Source: Flavobacteriales bacterium (lineage in GTDB: Bacteria; Bacteroidota; Bacteroidia; Flavobacteriales_F; PHOS-HE28). From it: a stretch of DNA of 64,000 nucleotides. The translations under genes and the position numbers were made by a program. The notes under the pieces were generated by a model, which searched no databases, had not been told where the DNA came from, and saw nothing but the letters and a program-made list of their open reading frames with translations. Shown piece by piece: positions 33,919 through 42,652 of the stretch (its first letter is position 1; the number at the start of each line of letters is the position of its first letter). The stretch is taken from contig JADJXH010000004.1 in NCBI GenBank assembly GCA_016715895.1, forward strand, positions 2,046,001 through 2,110,000, in the 5' to 3' direction.

Positions 33919-34893
33919 TCACATGTCCAGGATGTAGGCGAAGATCAGCGGGGCCACAATAGTAGCATCGCTTTCGATGATGTACTTCGGGGTGTCGATG
34001 TCCAGTTTGCCCCAGGTGATCTTCTCGTTGGGCACGGCACCGCTGTAGCTGCCGTAGCTGGTGGTGCTGTCGCTGATCTGGCAGAAGTAGCTCCAGAAGG
34101 GCACCTCCTCGCGCTGAAGGTCCTGGTGCAGCATGGGCACCACGCAGATGGGGAAGTCGCCGGCGATGCCGCCGCCGATCTGGAAGAAGCCGATGCCCTC
34201 GCGGCCGGCCTCGCGGGTGTACCAGTCGGCCAGCCAGATCATGTACTCGATGCCGCTCTTCATCATCGAGGGCTTGCAGTCCCCGGTGATGCAGTGCCCG
34301 GCGAAGATGTTGCCCAGGGTGCTGTCCTCCCAGCCCGGGCAGATGATGGGCAGGTTGCGCTCGGCGGCGGCCACCATCCAGCTGTCCTTCGGGTCGATCT
34401 GGTAGTACTGTTTCAGCACGCCGGAATTGATCATGGCGTAGAAGTACTCATGCGGGAACCGGCGGTTGCCGCTCTTGTCGTCGGCGGTCCACAGGTCCAG
34501 CACATGCTTCTCGAGGCGTCGGAAGGCTTCGTGCTCGGGGATGCAGGTGTCGGTGACGCGGTTCATGCCGCGGTCCAGCAGGTCGCGCTCCTGCTGGGGG
34601 GTGAGGTCGCGGTAGTGGGGGATGCGCTCGTAGTGGTCGTGGGCCACCAGGTTCATCACGTCCTCCTCCAGATTGGCGCCGGTGCAGCTGATGATGTCGA
34701 CCTGTCCCTGGCGGATCATCTCGGCCAGGATCTTGCCGAGCTCACCGGTGCTCATGGCGCCGGCAAGGGACACGAGCATCTTGCGGCCGGCGGCCTTGTG
34801 GGCCTTGTAGCCCTTGGCGGCATCCACGAGGGCGGCGGCGTTGAAGTGCAGGAAGTGCTTCTCCAGGAAGGCGGAGATGGGGCGTGCGCTCAT
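33919..34893 (-). CDS. Deoxyhypusine synthase family protein
   Basis: The 324-residue protein matches the deoxyhypusine synthase family: SLAGAMSTGELGKILAEMI near the NAD site, CTGANLEEDV, GHCITGDCKPS, and NEKITWGKLD with K296 at the position of the catalytic Lys that carries the butylamine group in the eukaryotic enzyme. Bacteria lack eIF5A, and family members such as bacterial homospermidine synthase act on free polyamines. Placement directly after an arginine decarboxylase gene suggests a role in polyamine synthesis from agmatine or putrescine; the reaction is inferred, not shown. Confidence 0.82.
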   Translation of the reverse strand: MSARPISAFLEKHFLHFNAAALVDAAKGYKAHKAAGRKMLVSLAGAMSTGELGKILAEMIRQGQVDIISCTGANLEEDVMNLVAHDHYERIPHYRDLTPQQERDLLDRGMNRVTDTCIPEHEAFRRLEKHVLDLWTADDKSGNRRFPHEYFYAMINSGVLKQYYQIDPKDSWMVAAAERNLPIICPGWEDSTLGNIFAGHCITGDCKPSMMKSGIEYMIWLADWYTREAGREGIGFFQIGGGIAGDFPICVVPMLHQDLQREEVPFWSYFCQISDSTTSYGSYSGAVPNEKITWGKLDIDTPKYIIESDATIVAPLIFAYILDM

Positions 34894-34941
34894 CAGGGGG
34901 GTGTTGGGCGGGCTCCGGTGGGTGGGTGTGGAGCGACGGGG

Positions 34942-34950
34942 CGAAAGATA
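34942..34950 (-). promoter_or_regulatory. Candidate -7 element (TATCTTTCG) of the DHS-like gene
   Basis: TATCTTTC(G) on the minus strand in the 91-base gap between the arginine decarboxylase stop and the ATG at 34893, so the DHS-like gene may also be transcribed on its own. Confidence 0.35.
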
Positions 34951-34984
34951 GAAGCGGAGCGTGGACGGTGCGGATGGCGACCGG

Positions 34985-36400
34985 CTACTTGCGGACCGGC
35001 TCCTCGACGGGCAGATAGCCCAGCAACTGCAGCATGCGTTCGGCGCTCTGCTCGGGGGCGAAGAGGCGGTCGGTGAGCGAACCGTCGGGCGCGCGGTCCA
35101 GCAGCACGTGCTTGGGTTTGGGGATCAGGCAGTGCTGGATGCCGCCGAAGCCGCCCAGCGTGTCCTGGTAGGCGCCGGTGTTGAAGAAGCCAATGTACTG
35201 GCGGCGGTCCTCGCGGAAGCGCGGCAGGTAGATGGCGTTGATGTGTTGCTCGCTGTTGTAGTAGTCGTCGCTGTCGCAGGTCATGCCGCCCAGGAACACG
35301 CGCTCATACTCGTCGGCCCAGTTGTTCACCGGCAGCATGATGAAGCGCTTGCTGATGGCCCAGGTGTCGGGCAGGGTGGTCATGAAGCTGCCGTCGATCA
35401 TGTTCCAGCGCTCCTTCTCGTTCTGCTTCTTCTGGTGCACGATGCTGAAGAAGGTGGCGCCGCTGTCGCTGACGGTGAAGCTGCCGAACTCGCTGTAGAT
35501 GTGGGGCTCCTTCACCTTGTTCTCCGCGCAGATGTCCTTGATGCGGCCGGTGATCTCGCCGATCATGTAGTCGAGGTCGAAGCTGAAGTTGAGGCTGTTC
35601 TTGATGGGCAGGCCGCCGCCGATGTCGAGCGTGTCCAGGGTGGGGCAGAGCTTCTTGAGGTCGCAGTACACGTTGACGCACTTGCTGAGCTCGTTCCAGT
35701 AGTAGGCGGTGTCGGTGATGCCGGTGTTGATGAAGAAGTGCATCAGCTTCAGGCGGAACTTGCGCTGCTTGCTCACGTTCCGCATGTAGAAGGGGATGAT
35801 GTCCTTGTAGCCGATGCCCAGTCGGCTGGTGTAGAACTCGAACTTGGGGGCCTCCTCGGCGGCGATGCGGATGCCGATGTCGCAGGGGCCGGTGATCACC
35901 TCGTCCAGCTGGTAGATCTCGGCCATGTTGTCGATGATGGGCACCACGCGCAGGCCGGCGTTGGCCAGGCGGCCGATGTTGCGGATGTAGCGCTCGTCCT
36001 TGAAGCCGTTGCACAGGATGACGGCGTCCTTGGGCATGCGGCCGCGCTCCAGCAGCAGCTCGATCATCTCCAGGTCATAGGCGCTGCTGGTCTCCAGGGT
36101 CACGCCCTTGTCCAGCACCTTGTCGATGATGTAGCTGAAGTGGTTGCTCTTGGTGCAGTAGAAGTAGGTGTACTCGCCCTGGTAGTCGTGCTCCTTGAAG
36201 GCCTTGGCAAAGCTGTTCCGGGCGAGGTCGATCTTCTCGCCGATCTTGGGCAGGTAGGTCACCCGCACCGGTGTGCCGTACTTCTCCAGCAGCGGCACCA
36301 GGTCCACGCCGTTCCAGGTGAGGCGGTCGCCGTCCAGACCGAACTCGTCCTTCGGGAAGTCGAAGGTCTGCTCGATGAGGTCGATGTAGCGGGTCTTCAT
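34985..36400 (-). CDS. speA: PLP-dependent arginine decarboxylase (short Bacteroidota type)
   Basis: The 471-residue protein has the alanine-racemase-like fold of fold III decarboxylases: FYCTKSNHFSYII with the PLP Lys, LDIGGGLPIKNS in the phosphate loop, and GGMTCDSDDYYNS with the Cys and Asp of the second active-site half. It is shorter than the E. coli biosynthetic enzyme (about 630 residues) but has the usual length for this phylum. It should form agmatine, the first step of polyamine synthesis. The ATG at 36400 (MKTRYIDLIEQTFDFP) is chosen; a longer open frame upstream is Pro- and Arg-rich and unlike the family. Confidence 0.88.
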   Translation of the reverse strand: MKTRYIDLIEQTFDFPKDEFGLDGDRLTWNGVDLVPLLEKYGTPVRVTYLPKIGEKIDLARNSFAKAFKEHDYQGEYTYFYCTKSNHFSYIIDKVLDKGVTLETSSAYDLEMIELLLERGRMPKDAVILCNGFKDERYIRNIGRLANAGLRVVPIIDNMAEIYQLDEVITGPCDIGIRIAAEEAPKFEFYTSRLGIGYKDIIPFYMRNVSKQRKFRLKLMHFFINTGITDTAYYWNELSKCVNVYCDLKKLCPTLDTLDIGGGLPIKNSLNFSFDLDYMIGEITGRIKDICAENKVKEPHIYSEFGSFTVSDSGATFFSIVHQKKQNEKERWNMIDGSFMTTLPDTWAISKRFIMLPVNNWADEYERVFLGGMTCDSDDYYNSEQHINAIYLPRFREDRRQYIGFFNTGAYQDTLGGFGGIQHCLIPKPKHVLLDRAPDGSLTDRLFAPEQSAERMLQLLGYLPVEEPVRK

Positions 36401-36548
36401 GCGTGGATGGAGCGGATGGGCGGGTCGGTGTGTGCGAAGGTGGCCGCATCCCCGGGGTGAGGACGGGTGCGGCGGGTGGTGGCCGGAACGGGCGGAAGAG
36501 CGTGCGCAAGGACGGCGGAGGAGGGCCGGAGGGGCACGCGCGCGTTCA

Positions 36549-36659
36549 TCAGCGGAAGGCGGTGGCGGGCGTCCCGTGCGGCACAACCGCCGCACCGCCC
36601 ACGGCGATGAGCAGGGCGGACCACGTCTGGTCGCAGAGGCCGGGGGCGCGCTTGGTCAT
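36549..36659 (-). CDS. Possible 36-residue leader peptide upstream of arginine decarboxylase
   Basis: An ATG at 36659 opens a 36-codon frame (MTKRAPGLCDQTWSALLIAV, then a Pro/Thr-rich end) that stops at 36549. It lies 13 bases after an exact TAnnTTTG element and 148 bases before the decarboxylase start on the same strand. The middle is hydrophobic enough for a short membrane helix. Only position and promoter support it; chance remains likely in GC-rich DNA. Confidence 0.22.
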   Translation of the reverse strand: MTKRAPGLCDQTWSALLIAVGGAAVVPHGTPATAFR

Positions 36660-36672
36660 GGACGGAATGGGG

Positions 36673-36680
36673 CAAAAGTA
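36673..36680 (-). promoter_or_regulatory. -7 element (TACTTTTG) upstream of arginine decarboxylase
   Basis: Exact TAnnTTTG match on the minus strand, in the gap after corA. It is the best candidate promoter for the decarboxylase transcript and would give it an unusually long leader. No TTG was found at the -33 position. Confidence 0.45.
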
Positions 36681-36723
36681 GCGGGCGATGGGAGCCTGTG
36701 GAACGACAGTTGAAAAAAGCGGT

Positions 36724-37785
36724 TCACAACCACCGCTTCCTCCGGAACCACGCCAGCATCAGCAGCGCGATCACCGCCATCACGCCCATCACGCCGAAGT
36801 AGCCATAGCGCCAGCGCAGCTCGGGCATGTGGTCGAAGTTCATGCCGTAGATGCCCACGATGAAGGTGAGGGGGATGAAGATGGTGCTGATGATGGTGAG
36901 CAGCTTGATCACCTGGCCCATGCGCAGGTTCACCCCGGCGTGGTAGGTGGCCTCCAGGCTGGCGAGCATGTCGCGGAAGGTGGCGATGGTCTCGGCGATG
37001 TACACCGTGTGGTCCTGCAGGTCGTTGATGTACCGGCGCGTGTTCTTGTCGATCAACGGGCTCTGCAGGGTGTTGAGGCGCCCGGCCAGTTCGCGCGTGG
37101 GGGTCACGTACCGGTTCACGGTGATGAGCAGTCCGCGCAGTTCCTGCAGGCTCAGCAGGTCCTCGTTGCCGGGGCGCACGGTCACCTTGCGCTCCAGGCG
37201 CTCGATGCGGCGGCCGAGCTCCTCCACCACCAGGAAGTAGTTGTCGACGATCACGTCCAGCAGGGCGTACAGCAGGTAGTCGGCGCCGCTCTTGCGCACG
37301 CGGCCGAGCTTGTGGCGGATGCGCTCACGGATGGGGTCGAGCACGTCGCCGGGCCGCTCCTGGAAGCTGATCACATGGCCGCGGCCCAGCACCAGGCTCA
37401 CCTGCTCCACGTCAATGGACCCGGTGTCCTCGTCCATGGCCAGCATCTTCACCACCACGAACAGGTCGTCCTGGTATTCCTCGAGCTTGGGTCGTTGGTC
37501 CGTGTTGAGCACGTCCTCCAGCAGCAGGGGGTGCAGGCCGAAGCGTTCGCCCACCGCGTTCACCATCTGGCCGTCGTGCAGGCTGTCCACATCCACCCAG
37601 CACACCATCCCCGGCGGCGGCGGCAGTTGCAGCGCCATCAGGTCGGGCGCCATGGTCTCGGTATAGCTGTCGGCGTCGTAGACGAAGGCGCGGAGCGTAC
37701 CGCGTTCGGCATCGTCGCCGGACACCTGCACCAGCGATCCCGGCGGCAGGCCCACCTTGCCGGCGCGGCTATGCACCCGCTTCAT
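36724..37785 (-). CDS. corA: CorA-type magnesium/cobalt channel
   Basis: The 353-residue protein has a long cytoplasmic domain with a predicted helical stalk (LLDVIVDNYFLVVEELGRRI) and two C-terminal membrane helices. The first ends in YGMNF, the GMN selectivity motif of CorA, followed by the short loop DHMPEL and a last helix ending RRKRW. It should form a pentameric Mg2+ channel in the inner membrane. Its first 17 bases overlap the 3' end of the mechanosensitive channel gene, so the start MKRVHSRAGKVG at 37785 is translated from the same message. Confidence 0.93.
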   Translation of the reverse strand: MKRVHSRAGKVGLPPGSLVQVSGDDAERGTLRAFVYDADSYTETMAPDLMALQLPPPPGMVCWVDVDSLHDGQMVNAVGERFGLHPLLLEDVLNTDQRPKLEEYQDDLFVVVKMLAMDEDTGSIDVEQVSLVLGRGHVISFQERPGDVLDPIRERIRHKLGRVRKSGADYLLYALLDVIVDNYFLVVEELGRRIERLERKVTVRPGNEDLLSLQELRGLLITVNRYVTPTRELAGRLNTLQSPLIDKNTRRYINDLQDHTVYIAETIATFRDMLASLEATYHAGVNLRMGQVIKLLTIISTIFIPLTFIVGIYGMNFDHMPELRWRYGYFGVMGVMAVIALLMLAWFRRKRWL

Positions 37786-38668
37786 GCCCTGGTGCCGGGG
37801 GCGTGCCGCCCTCGTATTTGTGCACCACCGTGCGGTGCGGGAAGGGGATCTCGATGCCCTCGCGGTCGAAGCGCTCCTTGATCGCCAGGTTGAGGTCATA
37901 ATGCATCATCCGCGCGGTGAGGGCGTCCTTGGCCCACACGTAGGCGCGCAGCAGCAGCCCCGAATCGCCCAACGCGATGAGCCGCACCTGGACGATGGGT
38001 TCGTTCTTGGCCTTCTCCTCGGGGGTGCGCCGGTCCAGGTGGTCCTTGTGGGCCATGCAGACCTCGCGCAGGACCTTCATCGCCTCCCGGGCATCGGTCG
38101 CATAGGCGATGCTCACCTCCACGTATTCGCAGATGGCCTGGTCCACCACGGTGCTGTTCACGATGGTCTCATCGCTGATCTTGGAGTTGGGGATGATCAC
38201 CCGGCGGTTCTCCCCGGTCACGATCACCGTGTGGCGCAGGGTGATGTCCTCCACCACGCCCACATGCCCGGAGACCATCAACGCATCGCCCACACGGAAC
38301 GGCTTGAAGCTGACGATGAAGACCCCGCTGATGATGTTGCTGAAGGCCCCCTGGGCCGCTAGGCCGATGATGGCCACCAGGATGCCGGCACCGGCGAACA
38401 GCGTCACCGCCACATGCCTGAAGCTGGGGATGGTGTAGATGATGGCGGCGGTGGCCACCAGGCCCACGATGAAGCGGGTGGCGTTGCGCAGGAAGCGATA
38501 GCGGGTGCGGTCCTCGTTGCCCTGGTCGCTGCGCAGATAGCCACGCTTGAGCAGGATGCGGATGATCCGCTCCAGGATGAAGGCCAGGGCCACGATGAGG
38601 GCCACCTTGGCGAACAGGAGCAGGTTCAGGCCGAGCTTGTCGAGCAGGCGGTCGAGGGCGGGATCCAT
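37769..38668 (-). CDS. Small-conductance mechanosensitive channel (MscS family)
   Basis: The 299-residue protein has three membrane helices in the first 130 residues; the third is the pore helix GAGILVAIIGLAAQGAFSNI (Gly/Ala packing as in MscS), followed by the cytoplasmic beta domain start FIVSFKPFRVGDALMV. It opens under membrane tension to release solutes on osmotic downshift. An exact TATGTTTG element lies 10 bases upstream; corA follows with overlap, giving an ion and osmotic homeostasis operon. Confidence 0.92.
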   Translation of the reverse strand: MDPALDRLLDKLGLNLLLFAKVALIVALAFILERIIRILLKRGYLRSDQGNEDRTRYRFLRNATRFIVGLVATAAIIYTIPSFRHVAVTLFAGAGILVAIIGLAAQGAFSNIISGVFIVSFKPFRVGDALMVSGHVGVVEDITLRHTVIVTGENRRVIIPNSKISDETIVNSTVVDQAICEYVEVSIAYATDAREAMKVLREVCMAHKDHLDRRTPEEKAKNEPIVQVRLIALGDSGLLLRAYVWAKDALTARMMHYDLNLAIKERFDREGIEIPFPHRTVVHKYEGGTPPAPGHEAGA

Positions 38669-38678
38669 GATGACCGCA

Positions 38679-38686
38679 CAAACATA
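38679..38686 (-). promoter_or_regulatory. -7 element (TATGTTTG) of the mscS-corA operon
   Basis: Exact TAnnTTTG match on the minus strand ending 10 bases before the ATG at 38668. Confidence 0.5.
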
Positions 38687-38701
38687 GCGGCACGGCGACC
38701 G

Positions 38702-39409
38702 TCAGTGGCCGGTGAGGTCAACGCGCAGGTCGGTGCCGTCGGCGAGCTCCACGGGCTCGGCCCCGGAACGGAACAGGCGGGCGGGACGGCCCACCAGCCG
38801 CATCCGCTCGTCGGTCACATGCAACAGGGAGCCCTCGCGCAGACCGATCACGCGCCGCTGCGGGTTCGCCACCAGGAACTCGGCCAGACGCTGGTCGCGG
38901 GTCTCTCCGCCATGCCCTTCGAGGCGTGCGTCGGTGTAGTGCGGATTGATCTGGAAGGGTACCAGGTCGAGCGCGCGGAAGCTGGGCGGCTCGGTGATGG
39001 GCATGTCGTTCGTGGTCATGATCGTGGGGCAGGCCACGTTGCTGCCGGCGCTCCAGCCGATGTAGGGCATGCCATCGCGCACCCGGCGCCGGATGGCGCG
39101 CAGCAGGTCATGTTTGTACAGCAGCCGCAGCAGCTGGAAGGTGTTGCCGCCGCCCACGGCCACGGCGTCGGCCCCGTCCACCAGGGCTACAGGGTCGTCA
39201 GCGCGATGTACGCTTTCCAGCGTGTGGCCCAGTTCGGCGAAGGGCCCGGCCACCGCATCGGCATAGGCGTCGAAGGTGAAGGTGACCGCGGCATAGGGCA
39301 CGAAGGCGATGCGCGCGGGAGCGGGCAGGAAGGCGGCCAGGTGCGGGCGGGGCCATTGCAGAAAGGGTTCACCGGGAAGCGTGGAGTTGCTCAGCAACAG
39401 GAGTCGCAT
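38702..39409 (-). CDS. pepE: Dipeptidase E (alpha-aspartyl dipeptidase)
   Basis: The 235-residue protein matches the S51 peptidase E family: MRLLLLSNSTLPG at the start, VGGGNTFQLLRLLY, the nucleophile Ser in GWSAGSNVA, and INPHYTDARLEGHGGETRDQR with the His of the active site. It hydrolyses dipeptides with N-terminal aspartate in the cytoplasm. It starts three bases after the stop of a T9SS-associated gene, so it is the tail of that long leftward run although its function seems unrelated. Confidence 0.9.
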   Translation of the reverse strand: MRLLLLSNSTLPGEPFLQWPRPHLAAFLPAPARIAFVPYAAVTFTFDAYADAVAGPFAELGHTLESVHRADDPVALVDGADAVAVGGGNTFQLLRLLYKHDLLRAIRRRVRDGMPYIGWSAGSNVACPTIMTTNDMPITEPPSFRALDLVPFQINPHYTDARLEGHGGETRDQRLAEFLVANPQRRVIGLREGSLLHVTDERMRLVGRPARLFRSGAEPVELADGTDLRVDLTGH

Positions 39410-39412
39410 GGG

Positions 39413-41638
39413 TCAGTCGGGGATCATGGTGCCGGTGAGGGTGAGGAGGATCTCCGGGGGTTCGCCGTCGGTGACCACCTGGATGCGCCGCATCATCGAA
39501 CCTTCCGGGGCCCTGCCGTTGAAGGTGACGTCGAGCGCGGTGCTGCCGCCCGGGGCGATCACGTTCGAGCCTGGTGTGGCAGTGGTGCAGCCGCAATCCG
39601 ACCCGATGTCGAGCACACGCAGGGGCCGGGCACCGCGGTTGTGCAGGTGGAACCGGACCTTCTGCTCCTCGCCGATGGTGATCCGGCCCAAGTCCACCAG
39701 CGTGCGGTCCACCTGCACGGTGACACCTTCCTGGGGGACCTCGAGCACTTGCTCGATCTCGATGCGCCGCTCACGCGCGGCCTCCACGCTGTAGACGGAC
39801 CGTTCCACATCGCCGAGGGCGTCGCTCACCCCGCTGGCGGCCTTCTCCTCGCCGAAGGGCGCCGGGGTGATGGTGAGCGATCCGCCGTTCGGGGCCGTGC
39901 CGTCGAGGTAGGGGATGAGGAAGCCGCCATCGATGGTGCGCAGGTGGTTCACCACGCTCTGGATGCGGCGCAGCGAGAGGTTCGCGTTGTAATCGCTCTT
40001 GGCCAGCGGGCTGGCGAAGCCGCGCACCACGAGCTCGATGCGCTGCCCCTGTTCCATGGCTTCGCGCAGCACCACCGCGGCGGCGTTCAGGTCGTCGAGG
40101 CCCTGGCGCACCTCCTCGATGAAGAAGCGCTCGAAGTCCGCCATCGCCGCAGGGTCGCGCAGCTCCGCGCGGTACTTCGGCAATAGCGCCTCGTAGTCGG
40201 TGAAGGTGGACGGATAGCTGCGATCCGTCGTCCGCTTCCAGCTGCGTGGGTCGGGTTCGTCGTTGTGGAAAAAGAGGCGGACAGGCAGCTTGCTGCGCAG
40301 GTCGGCCAGGCGCTGCTGCGCGGTGCGGATGGTGTCCGGCGCGGGTGGTGCCGGCTCCTGGGCCACCAGCGGTTCGGGAAGGCGCACCCGGTAGATGTCA
40401 CTGCAGCAGGTCTCGCCCTTTTTCGCCAGTGAGCCCGCGCGATTGCTGGTGAGGTAGCCGATGCCCGTGCGTCCGTCCATCACCGGGTACAGGTCGTTCG
40501 CCGGGCTGTTCATCGGCACGCCCGCATGCACGGGTCCACTGAACACATCGTCCTTGAAGGCGCTGGTGAAGATGTCGTAGCCGCCGAGCCCGGGCAGGTG
40601 GTCGGAACTGAAGTACAGCGTGCCGCTGGCGGCGTCGAAATGCGGACAGGCCTCATTGCCCATCGTGTTCACCGCGCCCGGCAAGGGATACGGGTCGGCG
40701 ACCGAGGTTCCGTTCAGGCGTGCCCACCAGAGGTCCGTTCCACCGGCACCACCGGACCGGTCGCTCGTAAGGAAGATCCGCTCCACGCCATCCACCAGGG
40801 CCACCATGGGCTGCGTGTGGTGGCCGTCGCCCAGGCCCTCCAGCGGGCGCACCAGGCCGGTGGCGAGGTCCTGCACGGCGATGCCGCACGTGCCGTCGAT
40901 GCATCGGGTGAAGTAGAAGCTCCGGCCGTCCAGGCTCCAGGTCCCGTTCGCGCGGTCCTCGCCCGGCACACTGTCCGGATAGTGGATGGGACGGCCCCAG
41001 GCCTTGCCGGCGGGAACGCTGCGGTACACCGCGACATGGTAGGCGGTGGTGTCCACCACCGTATTGTCGTCGGCCAGCTCACCGCGGAGCGAGCTCAGGA
41101 CCAGGGCCCCTGTGCTGTCGGGCCGTGCGGCGAACTCGCTGGCGAAGCTGTTGAGCGGCTCAGGGAGGTGCTCCACGACGATGGTGGGAGTGGCGCGCGC
41201 AAGGCTGTCGGCCAGGGCGCAGCCGCGGATGGCGTTGGCCGCCCGTTCCGCTGTGCGCGAGCCCTTGTCCTTCTCCTTCTGGAGCACCTTGCGCCAGGTG
41301 GCCAGAGCGGCCGTGTGGTCCCCGGCGCACAGCTGCATCTCGCCCAGCCACCGCAGGGCCTCAGGGTACTGCCGGCCCATGTCCTTCCGATGCACACGAT
41401 CATACAGGGCGGCGGCCTCGGGGTATTGGTCGCTCAGGCGGCAGGCCTCGGCCTGTTTCCATTGCAGGACCATCCGGCCGGGTTCGCGCTTCAGCGCCTC
41501 GCCGTAGAAGCGTGAGGCTCCGTAATGGTCGCCACGGGCAAAGGCCGCATCGCCCCAGCCGATCCATTGCGCGAGCCCCTGACCATGGAGGATGGAGGGC
41601 AGCAGGAGGATCAGGAGGAGCGTGGGGCGCATCATCAT
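39413..41638 (-). CDS. PD40/OmpA-like protein with C-terminal DUF1573 domain
   Basis: The 741-residue protein has a signal peptide (MMMRPTLLLILLLPSILHGQ), TPR-like helices (about 25-150), PD40/WD40-like beta-propeller repeats (about 190-400, SDRSGGAGGTDLWWARLNG), an OmpA-like segment (about 515-640, VRGFASPLAKSDYN then AARERRIEIEQ) and a DUF1573 beta-sandwich at the end (GSDCGCTTATPGSNVIAPGG). The OmpA part keeps the second Arg motif but has SP where peptidoglycan-binding OmpA domains have TD. Its start overlaps the stop of the PorP/SprF-like gene by four bases, so it belongs to the T9SS adhesin module. Confidence 0.78.
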   Translation of the reverse strand: MMMRPTLLLILLLPSILHGQGLAQWIGWGDAAFARGDHYGASRFYGEALKREPGRMVLQWKQAEACRLSDQYPEAAALYDRVHRKDMGRQYPEALRWLGEMQLCAGDHTAALATWRKVLQKEKDKGSRTAERAANAIRGCALADSLARATPTIVVEHLPEPLNSFASEFAARPDSTGALVLSSLRGELADDNTVVDTTAYHVAVYRSVPAGKAWGRPIHYPDSVPGEDRANGTWSLDGRSFYFTRCIDGTCGIAVQDLATGLVRPLEGLGDGHHTQPMVALVDGVERIFLTSDRSGGAGGTDLWWARLNGTSVADPYPLPGAVNTMGNEACPHFDAASGTLYFSSDHLPGLGGYDIFTSAFKDDVFSGPVHAGVPMNSPANDLYPVMDGRTGIGYLTSNRAGSLAKKGETCCSDIYRVRLPEPLVAQEPAPPAPDTIRTAQQRLADLRSKLPVRLFFHNDEPDPRSWKRTTDRSYPSTFTDYEALLPKYRAELRDPAAMADFERFFIEEVRQGLDDLNAAAVVLREAMEQGQRIELVVRGFASPLAKSDYNANLSLRRIQSVVNHLRTIDGGFLIPYLDGTAPNGGSLTITPAPFGEEKAASGVSDALGDVERSVYSVEAARERRIEIEQVLEVPQEGVTVQVDRTLVDLGRITIGEEQKVRFHLHNRGARPLRVLDIGSDCGCTTATPGSNVIAPGGSTALDVTFNGRAPEGSMMRRIQVVTDGEPPEILLTLTGTMIPD

Positions 41639-42648
41639 AGCTGGTGCGGACAGGCTTTGAAGCGGGCCGGTACGGACGGCCGACGGCGGAACACACGGGT
41701 CACGGTCACCTCGAAGCCACCGCGGTTCCGGCTGGCGGGCACCAGATCGCTGGTGTTGATGTCGTAGCTGAGCCCCGCCGTCCAGTCGTCGTATTCCAAT
41801 CCGGCGTAGATGGTCCCGGCATCGGCCGCGCGATAACTGCCGCCGATCCGCACGGCGCGCAGCGTGCCGAAGCGGTCGATCAGGATGTAGCGCAGCATCG
41901 CACCGAGCAGCAGTTCCCTGAATTTCCCCTGGGCCATGTACTGCACGGTGGGCAGCAGGTCGAAGGCGGTGCTCAACGGCAGCTGGCCGGTGAGGTGGAA
42001 GGTGGTGCGCAGGTCCAGTGGTTCGGGCGGGCTGCCCAGGAAGCCGATGCGCGGGCGGGTGAGGTTGAACAGGCCCAGGCCCGCCTGGAGCAGCTGGCGC
42101 GGGGCCGGACGGAAGCGGTAGGCCACGCCGGCATGCAGATCGGGATGCACGAGCGAGGCGCGTTGGAAGTCCTCGTTCGTCGCCAGGCTGGGATCGTGGT
42201 AGAAGCCGTTGTACTGGGCGTCGAAGCTCAGCTGGTCGTCGTTCAGGCTCAGCGCGGTGAAACCCAGCTGCAACCCGGCTGTGATGGCATGTGGACCATG
42301 GCCCGGAGCCAGTGTCCAACTGGGACCCACCCCCAGCTGGAAGGTGTTGAGCCGCGAGTCGCCCGCGTTGTCGTTGAAGAGCCAGAGCCCCACACCGAGG
42401 CCCTGCCTGCCAAAGGCGTTGGCCGCATCGTAGCCCACGCCGAAGGTGCGGTAGGGACGGGTGACGGCGCGCCATTGCTGACGGAAGATGGCGTGCACGC
42501 GATGGTCGCCGTCGAAGGAGCCGATCAGGCCCGGGCTGGTGGCCAGCGGAGTGTGGAAGAACTGGGTGAAGTGGATGTCCTGGGCACGCACCCCGAAAGC
42601 CATACCGATCGACAGGGCGGCGAGGAGCGGAAGGCGGGCGCGGTGCAT
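41635..42648 (-). CDS. PorP/SprF-like outer-membrane protein of type IX secretion
   Basis: The 337-residue protein has a signal peptide ending VRAQ followed by QDIHFTQFFHTPLATSPGLIG, the standard opening of PorP/SprF proteins, and alternating amphipathic strands consistent with an outer-membrane beta-barrel. In Flavobacterium johnsoniae SprF is needed to deliver the type B cargo SprB. It lies four bases after the 1,176-residue type B cargo gene and overlaps the PD40/OmpA gene, so it is most likely the partner of that cargo. Confidence 0.88.
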   Translation of the reverse strand: MHRARLPLLAALSIGMAFGVRAQDIHFTQFFHTPLATSPGLIGSFDGDHRVHAIFRQQWRAVTRPYRTFGVGYDAANAFGRQGLGVGLWLFNDNAGDSRLNTFQLGVGPSWTLAPGHGPHAITAGLQLGFTALSLNDDQLSFDAQYNGFYHDPSLATNEDFQRASLVHPDLHAGVAYRFRPAPRQLLQAGLGLFNLTRPRIGFLGSPPEPLDLRTTFHLTGQLPLSTAFDLLPTVQYMAQGKFRELLLGAMLRYILIDRFGTLRAVRIGGSYRAADAGTIYAGLEYDDWTAGLSYDINTSDLVPASRNRGGFEVTVTRVFRRRPSVPARFKACPHQL

Positions 42649-42652
42649 CGGA

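Larger units (their letters stand above)
36401..36723. other. 323-base gap before arginine decarboxylase
   Basis: The gap between the corA stop and the decarboxylase start holds a TACTTTTG element (36680-36673, minus) and a possible 36-codon reading frame at 36549-36659, described separately. The remaining 150 bases next to the decarboxylase start are GC-rich and I see no hairpin or repeat in them. A long 5' leader of about 265 bases results if the element is the promoter. Confidence 0.6.

Noticed and set aside
33473..33962. Ser/Asp or Val/Leu-rich frames opposite the acidic-tail gene
   Set aside because: They mirror the GAC/GAG-rich codons of the acidic tail and have no other support.
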